From contig NZ_SLXB01000018.1 of the NCBI RefSeq assembly GCF_004342845.1, positions 1-64,000 on the forward strand: a DNA stretch of 64,000 bases, in the 5' to 3' direction. The DNA is from Prevotella heparinolytica. GTDB taxonomy: Bacteria > Bacteroidota > Bacteroidia > Bacteroidales > Bacteroidaceae. Made by a program: the position numbers and the translations under genes. This document shows positions 1-10,183 of the stretch, in pieces (the first letter of the stretch is position 1; each line of letters opens with the position of its first letter). A model generated the notes under the pieces. That model ran no database searches, was not told the origin of the DNA, and saw nothing but the letters and a program-made list of their open reading frames with translations.

Positions 1-92
1 GTTCCACCTCTTTCCATTCCGAACAGAGAAGTTAAGCCCGGTCACGCCGATGGTACTGCGTAACAGTGGGAGAGTAGGTAGCCGCCGTCTTT
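1..92 (+). rRNA. rrf: 5S ribosomal RNA, 3' part
   Basis: The window opens inside a 5S rRNA. The segment CCATTCCGAACAGAGAAGTTAAGC and the later GGGAGAGTAGGTAGCCGCC are the conserved loop and 3' helix of bacterial 5S rRNA. The 5' part of about 20 nt lies outside the window. A rho-independent terminator follows at once, so this is the end of an rRNA operon reading into the window. Confidence 0.95.
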
Positions 93-101
93 TTTGAAGA
101 G

Positions 102-136
102 GCCCCCCGTCCGGAAACGGACGGGGGCTTTCCGCT
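102..136 (+). terminator. rRNA operon terminator
   Basis: A 10-bp GC-rich stem (104-113 with 118-127) closes on a GAAA tetraloop and is followed by pyrimidine-rich sequence. It sits just after the 5S rRNA and should end the rRNA transcript. Confidence 0.85.
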
Positions 137-230
137 TTTGTGCCTTTGGGTTTCTGGACTTTTTGCTGTTTTTTTAAAAAACGACAAACTTTTCATCCTT
201 TCTTACCATCTAATATTGAATTGATTTTCG

Positions 231-238
231 TATTTTTG
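231..238 (+). promoter_or_regulatory. putative -7 element of the V-ATPase operon
   Basis: TATTTTTG matches the Bacteroides -7 consensus TAnnTTTG about 70 bp before the first ATPase gene. No convincing -33 TTTG lies at the usual 19-21 nt spacing, so this is a tentative call. The rest of 137-310 is AT-rich and holds nothing else I can name. Confidence 0.35.
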
Positions 239-310
239 GCAGCAATCTAATAAAAAGGAAAATATACGTATTTAATATTGTAATATAAATCAAATAATAC
301 TCCTGTAAAT

Positions 311-901
311 ATGGAAAACAAGATTCAAGAGCTGACCGATAAAATCTACCGTGAAGGGGTAGAAAAAGGAAACGAAGAAGCTCAGAGGCTTATCGCGAAG
401 GCTCAGGAAGAAGCAAAAAAAATAGTAGAGGATGCTCGTAAGGAAGCCGACTCTATTGTGACTGCCGCCCATAAGTCTGCCGACGAATTGGCAGAGAATA
501 CAAAATCAGAATTAAAATTGTTCGCCGGTCAGGCTGTTAATGCACTGAAATCCGAAATTGCTACTTTAGTGACGGATAAGATTGTGAATGCCGATGTAAA
601 AGCATTTGCCGAGAATAAAGAATTCCTTCATTCTTTCATCGTTGCATTGGCCTCTAAATGGTCTGCAAATGAGGCGATTGTCATCTCTACTGCTGATGCA
701 GAAGGTTTGACGAAGTATTTTGTGGCGAAAGCCAAAACCTTGCTGGGTAATGGAGTGAAGATTGAACAAGTGAACGGTATCAAGTCTTTGTTCTCCGTAT
801 CGCCTGCCGACGGTTCGTACAAAGTGAACTTCGGCGAAGAAGAATTTATGAACTACTTCAAGGAATTCCTGCGTCCGCAGTTAGTGGAAATGCTCTTTTA
901 A
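311..901 (+). CDS. atpE: V-type ATP synthase subunit E
   Basis: Peripheral-stalk subunit E of the bacterial V/A-type ATPase, 196 aa, about the family's usual length. The first 80 residues are a charged, alanine-rich helix (LIAKAQEEAKKIVEDARKEA), typical of the stator coiled coil; the C-terminal part is the globular head that contacts the catalytic A/B ring. It is the first gene of the operon E, DUF2764, A, B, D, I, K, all on one strand with short gaps. Start ATG at 311; no strong Shine-Dalgarno, as is common in Bacteroidota. Confidence 0.9.
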   Translation: MENKIQELTDKIYREGVEKGNEEAQRLIAKAQEEAKKIVEDARKEADSIVTAAHKSADELAENTKSELKLFAGQAVNALKSEIATLVTDKIVNADVKAFAENKEFLHSFIVALASKWSANEAIVISTADAEGLTKYFVAKAKTLLGNGVKIEQVNGIKSLFSVSPADGSYKVNFGEEEFMNYFKEFLRPQLVEMLF

Positions 902-911
902 CCCCTGAATT

Positions 912-1751
912 ATGAGTAAATACTATTACTTGGTAGCCGGTTTGCCCGAACTTTCTTTGGAAGATAGCAAGCTGAGCTATACAGTAGCAGATTTCAGGAC
1001 GGAATTCTATCCCTATTTGTCGGGTGAGGATAAAAAACTGATGGATTTGTTTTATCTGAAATTCGACAATGCCAATGTCTTGAAGCTGTTGAAGGATAAG
1101 GATGCCTCCATTGATTTGCGTGGAAATTTTTCGGCAGAGGAATTGATGGGCTATATTTCCCGGATGAAAGAGGGAGATGAGGTGTCCGAAAGCGTATTCC
1201 CTTCTTATTTGTCTGCTTTTATCTCTGAATATTTCAGTATGTCTGCCGGCGATGATGTCTTATATGAGAACCGTTTGACAGCACTTTATTATGCTTATGC
1301 AATGAAGTGCAAGAATCGTTTTGTGTCTTCATGGTTTGCTTTCAATCTTACCGCGAACAATATATTGGCAGCGCTTACGGCGCGAAAGTTCAAGATGGAG
1401 GTTGCCCCGCTTATTGTGGGTGATACGGAGGTGTGCGAGATATTGAGAACATCTAATGCGCGTGATTTTGGCTTGGGCAGTGAGGTGGAATACTTGGAGC
1501 AGCTGGTGAAAATCAGTGAAACGAGTGAGTTGCTGGATCGGGAGAAGAAAATTGACCAACTTCGTTGGGAGTGGATGGAAGAAGCTACTTTTTTCGACTA
1601 TTTCACGGTAGAACGTCTGTTTGTATTCCTGCAACAATTGGAGATGATTGAGCGATGGATTTCATTGGATAAAGAAAAGGGGAGCCAAATGTTTCGCAGC
1701 ATGATCGCTGCTTTGAAAGACGAGGTGCAGATACCCGCAGAATTCAGATAA
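912..1751 (+). CDS. DUF2764 family protein of the V-ATPase operon
   Basis: 279 aa. Starts MSKYYYLVAGLPELSLED and is helical and charged throughout, with no signal peptide or membrane segment. The family occupies this slot, between E and A, in V-ATPase operons of Bacteroidota and chlamydiae. No recognisable subunit C is encoded nearby, so it may fill the role of C, the funnel joining the rotor shaft to the membrane ring; that is inference from position and fold type, not something the sequence proves. It starts 10 nt after atpE. Confidence 0.85.
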   Translation: MSKYYYLVAGLPELSLEDSKLSYTVADFRTEFYPYLSGEDKKLMDLFYLKFDNANVLKLLKDKDASIDLRGNFSAEELMGYISRMKEGDEVSESVFPSYLSAFISEYFSMSAGDDVLYENRLTALYYAYAMKCKNRFVSSWFAFNLTANNILAALTARKFKMEVAPLIVGDTEVCEILRTSNARDFGLGSEVEYLEQLVKISETSELLDREKKIDQLRWEWMEEATFFDYFTVERLFVFLQQLEMIERWISLDKEKGSQMFRSMIAALKDEVQIPAEFR

Positions 1752-1769
1752 AACAAATAACATAATTAT

Positions 1770-3251
1770 ATGGCAACAAAAGGAACTGTAAGTGGCGTAA
1801 TAGCCAACATGGTGACCCTCGTCGTTGACGGCCCGGTGGCGCAAAACGAGATTTGTTATATCTCGACCGGTGGAGACAAGTTGATGGCGGAGGTGATTAA
1901 GGTGGTAGGCACCCGGGTCTATGTACAGGTGTTTGAGAGCACCCGCGGACTGAAGGTGGGAGCCGAAGCCGAGTTTACCGGACACATGCTCGAAGTGACG
2001 CTGGGACCGGGTATGCTTTCAAAAAACTACGATGGTCTGCAAAACGACCTCGACAAGATGGATGGCGTTTTCTTGAAACGCGGACAATACACCTATCCGT
2101 TGGATAAGGGAAGCAAATGGCATTTTGCTCCTTTGGTGAAGGTGGGCGACAAGGTAGAAGCCGCTGCTTGGCTGGGACAAGTGGATGAGAATTTCCAGTC
2201 GTTGAAAATCATGGTGCCTTTTGTACAAAAAGGCGTATGTACCGTGAAGTCCATTGCAGCAGAAGGCGACTACACCATCGAAGATACTATTGCAGTGCTG
2301 ACCGATGAAGAAGGCAACGACATCCATGTGAACATGATACAGAAATGGCCCGTGAAGCGTGCCATGACGAACTATAAGGAAAAGCCCCGTCCTTTCAAAT
2401 TGCTGGAAACCGGAGTACGTGTCATCGATACGGTCAATCCGATTGTAGAAGGGGGCACGGGATTTATTCCCGGTCCGTTCGGTACAGGCAAGACGGTGCT
2501 TCAGCATGCCATTTCCAAGCAGGCGGAGGCAGATATCGTAATCATTGCAGCTTGCGGTGAGCGTGCCAACGAGGTGGTGGAAATCTTTACGGAGTTTCCC
2601 GAACTGGTAGACCCGCATACCGGACGTAAGCTGATGGAACGTACCATTATCATTGCCAATACTTCGAACATGCCGGTTGCCGCGCGTGAAGCGTCGGTCT
2701 ACACGGCTATGACGATTGCCGAATATTATCGCAGCATGGGTTTGAAGGTGTTGCTGATGGCCGACTCCACTTCGCGTTGGGCACAGGCATTGCGCGAGAT
2801 GTCCAACCGTATGGAAGAGCTTCCCGGACCGGATGCCTTCCCGATGGATTTGTCATCCATCATATCCAACTTCTACGGTCGTGCCGGCTATGTGAAGCTG
2901 AATAACGGTGAGACGGGCTCCATTACATTCATCGGTACGGTATCTCCCGCCGGTGGTAACTTGAAAGAGCCGGTAACCGAAAACACGAAGAAAGTGGCCC
3001 GTTGTTTCTATGCCCTTGAGCAAGATCGTGCCGACAAAAAACGCTATCCGGCCGTTAATCCGATTGATTCTTATTCCAAATACATCGAATATCCCGAATT
3101 TGCCGACTACATAGGCAAGCGCATCAACGGCGAGTGGATTGGAAAGGTAAATGAAGTCAAAACCCGTTTGCAGCGCGGTAAGGAGATTGCAGAGCAAATC
3201 AACATTCTGGGTGATGACGGTGTGCCCGTAGAGTATCACGTGACGTTCTGA
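1770..3251 (+). CDS. atpA: V-type ATP synthase subunit A, cut short by an in-frame stop
   Basis: Catalytic, nucleotide-binding subunit A. Walker A is GPFGTGKT at residues 235-242. The beta-barrel N-terminal domain, the subunit-A-specific insertion (about 110-200) and the P-loop ATPase core are all intact, including PGPDAFPMD and the later TGSITFIGTVSP. The frame ends at TGA 3249-3251 after 493 residues, whereas the family is about 585 aa. The same frame continues after the TGA with the missing C-terminal helical domain, so this is a nonsense codon (or sequence error), most simply TGG to TGA, since family members carry Trp after the VEYHVxF motif. As read, the product would lack the domain that contacts the central rotor. 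It starts 18 nt after the DUF2764 gene. Confidence 0.85.
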   Translation: MATKGTVSGVIANMVTLVVDGPVAQNEICYISTGGDKLMAEVIKVVGTRVYVQVFESTRGLKVGAEAEFTGHMLEVTLGPGMLSKNYDGLQNDLDKMDGVFLKRGQYTYPLDKGSKWHFAPLVKVGDKVEAAAWLGQVDENFQSLKIMVPFVQKGVCTVKSIAAEGDYTIEDTIAVLTDEEGNDIHVNMIQKWPVKRAMTNYKEKPRPFKLLETGVRVIDTVNPIVEGGTGFIPGPFGTGKTVLQHAISKQAEADIVIIAACGERANEVVEIFTEFPELVDPHTGRKLMERTIIIANTSNMPVAAREASVYTAMTIAEYYRSMGLKVLLMADSTSRWAQALREMSNRMEELPGPDAFPMDLSSIISNFYGRAGYVKLNNGETGSITFIGTVSPAGGNLKEPVTENTKKVARCFYALEQDRADKKRYPAVNPIDSYSKYIEYPEFADYIGKRINGEWIGKVNEVKTRLQRGKEIAEQINILGDDGVPVEYHVTF

Positions 3252-3524
3252 AAATCAGAGCTGATAGACTTCGTTATCTTGCAGCAAGATGCTTTCGACG
3301 AGATTGATGCCGTGACTCCGATGGACCGCCAGGAAGAAATTCTGAACATGGTGATAAACATCTGTCATACAGAATTTAAGTTTGATAACTTCAATGAGGT
3401 GATGGAATATTTCAAGAGGATGATTAACATCTGCAAGCAGATGAACTACTCGAAGTTCAGGTCCGAAGCGTACGATGGCTTTTACAAACAGTTGTCGGAA
3501 CTGATAGAGGAGCGTAGAGCCTGA
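3252..3524 (+). pseudogene. atpA: detached C-terminal domain of V-ATPase subunit A
   Basis: Directly after TGA 3249-3251, in the same frame, come KSELIDFVILQQDAFDEID and about 70 more residues ending ELIEERRA, which is the C-terminal helical domain of subunit A. Adding 493 residues, the stop codon and these 90 residues gives 584, the normal length. A TTG at 3279 could start a separate short peptide, but nothing suggests that it does. The segment shows no further decay, so the stop is recent, read through, or an artefact. Confidence 0.85.
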
Positions 3525-3672
3525 AAGAGTTTGCTGTTTTGATGTTCATGACTTTCTGTCCGGGCTTTGCCGATGCAGGTTTGCGGCAGAAGAGGCGGAC
3601 GGGGAAATAGCGAGAAGAACAACGAGAGATTTAAAATGGTAAATAGTAAATTGTCAAATAGAAAATAAATAG

Positions 3673-5001
3673 ATGGCAACAAAAGCATTTCAGAAAATAT
3701 ATACCAAGATAACTCAGATTACGAAAGCCACGTGTTCGCTCAAGGCAACCGGGGTGGGGTATGACGAGTTGGCGACTGTGAACGGCAAATTGGCCCAAGT
3801 GGTAAAGATTGCCGGCGACGAAGTGACTTTGCAGGTGTTTGAGGGTACGGAAGGCATTCCTACCAATGCAGAGGTAGTATTCTTGGGCAAGGCTCCTACA
3901 ATCAAAGTGAGCGAACAACTTGCCGGACGCTTCTTCAACGCATTTGGCGACCCCATCGACGGCGGTCCCGCCATTGAAGGCGAAGAGGTGGAAATCGGCG
4001 GTCCGTCCGTGAATCCGGTGCGCCGTAAACAGCCTTCGGAGCTGATTGCAACCGGTATTGCCGGCATCGACTTGAACAACACGCTGGTGTCCGGACAGAA
4101 GATTCCGTTTTTTGCCGACCCCGACCAACCTTTCAATCAGGTGATGGCCAATGTGGCGCTGCGTGCCGAGACAGACAAGATTATTCTGGGCGGAATGGGT
4201 ATGACGAATGACGACTACCTCTACTTCAAGAACGTGTTCTCCAATGCGGGTGCGCTCGACCGTATCGTCAGTTTCATGAACACCACCGAGAATCCTCCGG
4301 TGGAACGTCTGCTGATTCCGGACATGGCTCTGACGGCTGCCGAATATTTCGCTGTGAACAACAACGAGAAGGTGCTGGTGCTGCTGACTGACATGACCTC
4401 TTATGCCGATGCCTTGGCCATCGTGTCTAACCGTATGGATCAGATTCCTTCCAAGGATTCCATGCCCGGCTCCCTCTATTCGGATTTGGCAAAGATATAC
4501 GAGAAGGCGGTGCAGTTCCCAAGCGGCGGTTCCATAACGATTATTGCGGTGACTACCCTGTCGGGTGGCGATATCACGCACGCCGTGCCCGACAATACGG
4601 GGTATATCACGGAAGGGCAGTTGTTCCTCCGCCGCGACAGCGACATCGGTAAGGTGATTGTAGACCCGTTCCGTTCCTTGTCGCGTCTGAAGCAGTTGGT
4701 TACGGGCAAGAAGACGCGTAAAGACCATCCGCAGGTGATGAATGCCGCCGTGCGTCTGTATGCCGATGCCGCCAACGCCAAAACCAAGCTTGAAAACGGT
4801 TTCGACCTGACGAACTACGACGAACGTACGCTTGCTTTTGCGAAAGACTACTCCAACCAACTGTTGGCCATCGACGTCAACCTCGATACCACAGAGATGC
4901 TCGATGTGGCATGGAGTTTATTCGGCAAGTATTTCCGTCCGGAAGAGGTGAATATCAAGAAAGAACTGGTAGACGAATTCTGGCCGGAAACAAATAACTA
5001 A
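3673..5001 (+). CDS. atpB: V-type ATP synthase subunit B
   Basis: Non-catalytic, regulatory subunit B, 442 aa. It shares the ATPase fold with A but lacks a canonical Walker A; the region reads GGMGMTNDDYLYF. Other markers are VNPVRRKQPSELIATGIAGID, SNRMDQIPSKDSMPGSLYSDLA and the C-terminal FDLTNYDERTLAFAKDY. It alternates with A in the cytoplasmic hexamer. A 148-bp gap separates it from the subunit A remnant; the gap is AT-rich near the start codon and holds no obvious terminator, so B-D-I-K probably stay in the same transcript. Confidence 0.92.
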   Translation: MATKAFQKIYTKITQITKATCSLKATGVGYDELATVNGKLAQVVKIAGDEVTLQVFEGTEGIPTNAEVVFLGKAPTIKVSEQLAGRFFNAFGDPIDGGPAIEGEEVEIGGPSVNPVRRKQPSELIATGIAGIDLNNTLVSGQKIPFFADPDQPFNQVMANVALRAETDKIILGGMGMTNDDYLYFKNVFSNAGALDRIVSFMNTTENPPVERLLIPDMALTAAEYFAVNNNEKVLVLLTDMTSYADALAIVSNRMDQIPSKDSMPGSLYSDLAKIYEKAVQFPSGGSITIIAVTTLSGGDITHAVPDNTGYITEGQLFLRRDSDIGKVIVDPFRSLSRLKQLVTGKKTRKDHPQVMNAAVRLYADAANAKTKLENGFDLTNYDERTLAFAKDYSNQLLAIDVNLDTTEMLDVAWSLFGKYFRPEEVNIKKELVDEFWPETNN

Positions 5002-5028
5002 TCGCTAATTAACTAATCACTAAAAGAA

Positions 5029-5634
5029 GTGGCTATCAAGTTTCAATATAACAAGACCTCCCTCCAGCAGTTGGAAAAGCAACTGAAGGTGCGCGTGCGT
5101 ACACTCCCCATCATTAAGAACAAGGAGAGTGCCCTGCGCATGGAAGTGAAGCGCTGCAAAACCGATGCTGCCGCGCTGGATGCGAGGTTGGAAAAGGAAA
5201 TCCAAGCTTACGAAGCCATGTTCGCCCTTTGGAATGAGTTCGATACTTCATTGATAAAGGTCAGCGATGTTCATCTTGGCGTGAAGAAGATTGCCGGCGT
5301 GAGAGTGCCGTTGCTCGAAAATGTGGATTTCGAGATACGCCCGTACAGCTTGTTCAGTGCTCCCAAATGGTATGCAGACGGGTTGCACTTGCTCAAGTTG
5401 CTGGCGCATACGGCCATCGAGCGCGAATTTACCGTTGCCAAGCTGAACTTGCTGGAACATGCGCGTAAAAAGACCACCCAGAAGGTGAATCTTTTTGAAA
5501 AAGTACAGATTCCGGGCTATCAGGATGCGCTGCGCAAAATCAAACGATTCATGGAGGACGAAGAAAACCTCTCCAAGTCGTCGCAGAAAATCATGAAGTC
5601 CCATCAAGACAACAGAAAGGAGGAAGAGTTATGA
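5029..5634 (+). CDS. atpD: V-type ATP synthase subunit D
   Basis: Central rotor-shaft subunit D, 201 aa. The long N- and C-terminal helices (FQYNKTSLQQLEKQLKVR and the lysine-rich end) form the coiled coil inside the A/B ring. I take GTG 5029 as the start because the family begins MAIKFQYNKTxL. The last 4 nt overlap the start of subunit I (ATGA), indicating translational coupling. Confidence 0.9.
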   Translation: MAIKFQYNKTSLQQLEKQLKVRVRTLPIIKNKESALRMEVKRCKTDAAALDARLEKEIQAYEAMFALWNEFDTSLIKVSDVHLGVKKIAGVRVPLLENVDFEIRPYSLFSAPKWYADGLHLLKLLAHTAIEREFTVAKLNLLEHARKKTTQKVNLFEKVQIPGYQDALRKIKRFMEDEENLSKSSQKIMKSHQDNRKEEEL

Positions 5635-7526
5635 TTACGAAGATGAAAAAACTCACTTTCTTGGTTTACCATAAGGAGTACGAACCGTTCTTGGATCGCT
5701 TGCGCGAACTCGGTGTGGTACACATCGTGGAGAAGCAACGGGGCGAACCTGACGAGGCGTTGCATGCCTCTTTGGCAAAGCGCACTGTTTATCGCAACCT
5801 GCTTGCCGATATGCGTAAACTTGCCGATATGTACCCCTCTCCCGAGAGTGGTGTGTCTGCCGGCAAGGAGCAAGCGGTGCAAGCTTCATCGGCAGTGCAA
5901 CACATGTTCGGGGCCATGCAGCCGGCAGCCGATGCGGAAACGCTGCGTTCCTGCTACGAACGGTTGCAGGATAACATACAGAAGAGTGCGCAGCGTGTGC
6001 AGTCGCTCGAGCGCGATGCCGCCCAGCTGGAAGTGTGGGGCGATTTCGATTGGCAGGCGGTGCATCGTTTGCAGGAAGCCGGTTGGAATATGCTGTTCTA
6101 CACTTGCCAGAACAAGGATTATGTTCCCGAATGGGAAGAACAGTACGACATAGTCAAAGTAGCAGAGCGAGGCGGTTATGTTTATTTCGTGGTAGTGGCG
6201 CAAGGTGCTGTCGAACTTTTTGCCGAGGCTGTTCGCCTGCCTTCCGTTCGCTTGTCGGAGTTGAAGGCTCGGAAAGTCGAGGCCGAAAGCCGGCTGGCAC
6301 AAGCCAAGTATGAATTGTCGGCATTCTGTCGTACCCATTGCGAAGCGATGGAAGCACATTGCGACGCTTTGCAGGACGACATCGACTTGATGACCGTGAA
6401 GCTCAACGGTGAGCGCATTCTCGAAGGTGCTGCCGTGCTGCTTGAGGGGTGGATTCCTGTCGATAGCGAAGCCGAAGTGCGCAACGAGTTGGATGCTTCG
6501 GGTGTGTACTACGAGCTGAAGTCGGCTTCGAAAGCCGATCCGGCTCCCATCAAGTTGAAGAACAATGCGTTCACCCGTATGTACGAAGTGCTGACGCGCA
6601 TGTATGGCATGCCCGAATATGCCGAATTCGACCCCACGCCGATGATTGCCCCGTTTTTCACCCTGTTCTTTGCTTACTGCATGGGCGATGCGGGTTACGG
6701 CATCATCCTCATTCTGCTGGGCTTCTACCTGAAACGCAAACTGTCTGCCTCGATGCGGGGAATGATGAACCTTGTCATTACCCTCGGTGTGGCCACCATG
6801 TTGCTCGGAGCGGTGTTCGGAACATTCTTCGGCGCGAATCTATTCGACATGAATCTGCCCGAAGAACTGAAACAATTCATGATTACAGGTAAGGTAGGAG
6901 CCACGAACTACGACAAAACCATGCTGCTGGCATTGATTATCGGCGTGGTGCACGTCATCGTGGGTATGACGGTGAAAGCTATCGTGTCAACCATACGTTT
7001 CGGCTTCAAGGATTCGCTCAGTGCATGGGCATGGCTGCTGTTGGTAGTGGGCTTCATTGCCACCGGTGCGCTGACTTCGTTGCAGCTCATTCCACAGCAC
7101 GTGTCTACGTGGGCATTCCTGCTCATCGGCGGCGTTTCTGCCGTGGGCATATACTTGCTCAACAACTTGCGGCGCAATGTTTTTGTCAACATTGGTGCAG
7201 GATTGTGGGACACGTATAACATGGCTACGGGACTTATGGGCGACATTCTTTCCTACATCCGTCTCTATGCCCTTGGTCTGGCAGGTGGCATGCTGGGAGG
7301 CGTCTTCAACCAGCTTGCCTTTATGGTGAACGACGCGGCCGGGCCGGTTCTGGGCTGGTTTTTCTGCCTGTTGATTCTCGTCTTCGGTCATACCTTGAAC
7401 ATAGGCATGTCTTGCTTGAGTGCATTCGTGCATCCGCTGCGTCTGACTTTCGTCGAGTATTTCAAGAACTCCGGCTATGAGGGGCGTGGCGAGGCCTATA
7501 AACCGTTTGGTTTTGTAAAAAAGTAA
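5631..7526 (+). CDS. atpI: V-type ATP synthase subunit I
   Basis: Membrane stator subunit I (the V-ATPase a-subunit homologue), 631 aa. Residues 1 to about 330 are soluble and helical (KKLTFLVYHKEYEPFLDRL). From about 340 there are some seven hydrophobic segments, beginning PFFTLFFAYCMGDAGYG. The conserved stretch GLMGDILSYIRLYALGLAGG carries the arginine that faces the proteolipid ring. It overlaps subunit D by 4 nt. Confidence 0.92.
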   Translation: MITKMKKLTFLVYHKEYEPFLDRLRELGVVHIVEKQRGEPDEALHASLAKRTVYRNLLADMRKLADMYPSPESGVSAGKEQAVQASSAVQHMFGAMQPAADAETLRSCYERLQDNIQKSAQRVQSLERDAAQLEVWGDFDWQAVHRLQEAGWNMLFYTCQNKDYVPEWEEQYDIVKVAERGGYVYFVVVAQGAVELFAEAVRLPSVRLSELKARKVEAESRLAQAKYELSAFCRTHCEAMEAHCDALQDDIDLMTVKLNGERILEGAAVLLEGWIPVDSEAEVRNELDASGVYYELKSASKADPAPIKLKNNAFTRMYEVLTRMYGMPEYAEFDPTPMIAPFFTLFFAYCMGDAGYGIILILLGFYLKRKLSASMRGMMNLVITLGVATMLLGAVFGTFFGANLFDMNLPEELKQFMITGKVGATNYDKTMLLALIIGVVHVIVGMTVKAIVSTIRFGFKDSLSAWAWLLLVVGFIATGALTSLQLIPQHVSTWAFLLIGGVSAVGIYLLNNLRRNVFVNIGAGLWDTYNMATGLMGDILSYIRLYALGLAGGMLGGVFNQLAFMVNDAAGPVLGWFFCLLILVFGHTLNIGMSCLSAFVHPLRLTFVEYFKNSGYEGRGEAYKPFGFVKK

Positions 7527-7552
7527 ACAATAAATAATCAATTATTAAATAA

Positions 7553-7993
<441 letters not shown>

Positions 7994-8057
7994 ACCTTGA
8001 TTTTAAGTAGGGCATAAGGGCGTCAAGAAACGCATGCTGCCTTTATCACATTTTTTT

Positions 8058-8130
8058 CAGGCGCAGATTACGCTTACCCTCACGGGTCTCGATTCTCCGA
8101 AACCGTGCTTGTCAGTGAAATCTGCGCCTG
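8058..8130. repeat. 73-bp imperfect palindrome, copy 1
   Basis: Left arm CAGGCGCAGATTA (8058-8070) is complementary to AAATCTGCGCCTG (8118-8130) at 12 of 13 positions; inner arms CACGG (8081-8085) and CCGTG (8103-8107) also pair. The same design recurs at 18795-18868 and 35479-35552. It lies 65 bp after atpK in the 497-bp gap before the glycogen synthase and may end or stabilise the ATPase transcript. Confidence 0.7.
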
Positions 8131-8229
8131 ATGCTGTTTTCATGATCTGCTGCCTTTCTTGTTTCCCCACACTTCGTCCTCCTTATACAGCCACTTCGCC
8201 CTCTTTCTTCCCTCATTTCGTCAGGCTTC

Positions 8230-8286
8230 AAGTGCGGCATTGGGAGTGCTGAAGTGCGGCATCGGGAGTGCTGAAGTGTGGCATCG
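8230..8286 (-). repeat. 22-nt tandem array 1
   Basis: Two complete units (8230-8251 and 8252-8273) differ at one position, and a third begins at 8274 (AAGTGTGGCATCG). Read on the minus strand, each unit begins CACTTCAGCA and ends ATGCCG. Period and anchor match the arrays at 14185, 18583, 39323 and 58214. The surrounding gap 7994-8490 shows no gene. Confidence 0.75.
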
Positions 8287-8444
8287 AATTCAAACAAACG
8301 GGGCGGGAGATAACCGTCGCTGCTTGCTTGGGCGGGCATAAAGGTGTGGACAGTATCCATGCGTCCTCTCCTTCTTTCGTCCCATGCAAACGTTTTTTAT
8401 ATTAGTTTTATCGATTAAAAGGCTTTTTTTCAAAGAATAATGCG

Positions 8445-8452
8445 TAATTTTG
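8445..8452 (+). promoter_or_regulatory. putative -7 element for the glycogen genes
   Basis: TAATTTTG fits TAnnTTTG and lies 38 bp before the glycogen synthase ATG. The region upstream is a T-run without a clear TTTG at -33. Confidence 0.4.
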
Positions 8453-8490
8453 CCCTATATTATTTTTAGAAAAGAGATTGTAACGTAAAT

Positions 8491-10152
8491 ATGATTAAAG
8501 AACTACTTACCCCCGACTATATCTTCGAAGCAAGTTGGGAAGTATGTAATAAAGTAGGCGGTATCTATACAGTTTTGTCCACCAAAGCAAGTACTTTGCA
8601 GACAAAGTTTCGCGACAAGCTGTTTTATATCGGGCCGGATGTTTGGCAAGGAAAAGAAAACCCTTTGTTTATCGAGTCCGACACTCTTTGGGCAGCATGG
8701 AGAAAGCATGCAGCCGAGAAAGAAAACCTTTCTGTCCGTGTCGGGCGATGGAATATTCCGGGCGAGCCTATCGTTATCTTGGTTGATTTCAATTCGTTTT
8801 TTGCGCAGAAAAACGAAATCTATACCGATATGTGGAACCGCTATCAAGTGGATTCGTTGCATGCCTACGGCGATTATGACGAAGCGTCCATGTTTGCTTA
8901 TGCCGCCGGAAGGGTGACTGAAAGCTTCTACCGTTATAATCTGCTGGAGACGGACAGCGTTGTGTTTCAGGCGCATGAGTGGATGACCGGTATGGCCGCG
9001 CTCTATCTTCAGGCCGCAGTGCCGGAAATAGCAACCATCTTTACTACCCACGCCACCTCCATAGGCCGTTCCATTGCAGGTAACGGCAAACCTTTGTACG
9101 ACTATCTTTTTGCATACAACGGCGACCAGATGGCTCGGGAACTGAACATGGAGTCGAAGCACTCTATCGAGAAACAGACCGCCCATTATGCGGATTGCTT
9201 CACCACCGTGAGCGAAATTACGAACAACGAGTGCAAGGAGCTGCTCGACAAGTCGGCCGACGTGGTGCTGATGAACGGATTTGAGGACGATTTCGTGCCG
9301 AAGGGCGCTACTTTTACAGGCAAGCGCAAGCGTGCTCGTTCAGCCATGTTGCGGGTGGCAAACTGTCTGCTGGGCGAGGATTTGGATGATGACACGCTGA
9401 TTGTAGGCACCAGCGGGCGATATGAGTTCAAGAACAAAGGCATCAATCTTTTCCTCGAAGCATTGAACCGGCTGAACCGCGACAGAAACCTGAAGAAAAA
9501 AGTGCTGGCTTTCGTCAATGTGCCCGGCTGGGTAGGGGAGCCCCGCGAAGATTTGCGGCAGCGCCTCAAGAGCAAAGACAAATTTTCCACTGCCTTGGAA
9601 TGTCCTTTCATCACCCATTGGTTGCACAACATGACGCACGACCAAGTGCTCGACATGCTGAAGTATCTGGGCATGGGCAACACGCGCGAAGACAAGGTGA
9701 AGGTGGTTTTCGTGCCCTGCTACCTCGATGGCAAGGACGGCATCTTCAACAAACACTACTACGACATCATTTTAGGTCAAGACCTCAGCGTTTATCCATC
9801 CTATTATGAGCCGTGGGGATATACTCCGCTGGAAAGCGTGGCCTTTCGTGTGCCTACCATCACCACCGACCTTGCCGGCTTCGGGCTTTGGGTGAACAGC
9901 CTGAAAAACCGGCACGGCATAGACGATGGCGTAGAGGTGTTGCATCGCTCGGACTACAACGATTCTGAAGTGGCCGACGGCATCAAGGACACCATTTCCC
10001 TGTTCTCTGCCAAAACAGAAACAGAAGTCAAAGAAATACGCAAGCGTGCAGCCCGAGTGGCCGAGCAGGCTTTGTGGAAACATTTCATACAATATTATTA
10101 TGAAGCGTATGACATTGCATTGCGCAATGCAATGAAGCGCCGGTTAATTTGA
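8491..10152 (+). CDS. glycogen synthase, GT3 (eukaryote-like) family
   Basis: 553 aa. Probably elongates alpha-1,4-glucan from a nucleotide-glucose donor in the cytoplasm. The N-terminal [21 protein letters not shown] is the GT3 glycogen-synthase signature (fungal/animal type) rather than the KxGGL of bacterial GlgA. The C-terminal Rossmann half carries [18 protein letters not shown], including the catalytic E-x7-E-like pair. It is followed after 31 bp by glycogen phosphorylase on the same strand, so synthesis and breakdown of the store look co-transcribed. Donor preference (UDP- or ADP-glucose) is not decided by the sequence. Confidence 0.88.
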   Translation: MIKELLTPDYIFEASWEVCNKVGGIYTVLSTKASTLQTKFRDKLFYIGPDVWQGKENPLFIESDTLWAAWRKHAAEKENLSVRVGRWNIPGEPIVILVDFNSFFAQKNEIYTDMWNRYQVDSLHAYGDYDEASMFAYAAGRVTESFYRYNLLETDSVVFQAHEWMTGMAALYLQAAVPEIATIFTTHATSIGRSIAGNGKPLYDYLFAYNGDQMARELNMESKHSIEKQTAHYADCFTTVSEITNNECKELLDKSADVVLMNGFEDDFVPKGATFTGKRKRARSAMLRVANCLLGEDLDDDTLIVGTSGRYEFKNKGINLFLEALNRLNRDRNLKKKVLAFVNVPGWVGEPREDLRQRLKSKDKFSTALECPFITHWLHNMTHDQVLDMLKYLGMGNTREDKVKVVFVPCYLDGKDGIFNKHYYDIILGQDLSVYPSYYEPWGYTPLESVAFRVPTITTDLAGFGLWVNSLKNRHGIDDGVEVLHRSDYNDSEVADGIKDTISLFSAKTETEVKEIRKRAARVAEQALWKHFIQYYYEAYDIALRNAMKRRLI

Positions 10153-10183
10153 AAGATATATTAATCAATTAGTAAATCATACA

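Noticed and set aside
3249-3251. TGA decoded as an amino acid throughout the genome (code 4) or selenocysteine
   Set aside because: Many clearly ending genes here use TGA as their stop (for example subunit D, trpF relatives and glgP), and no selenocysteine insertion hairpin is apparent after the codon.
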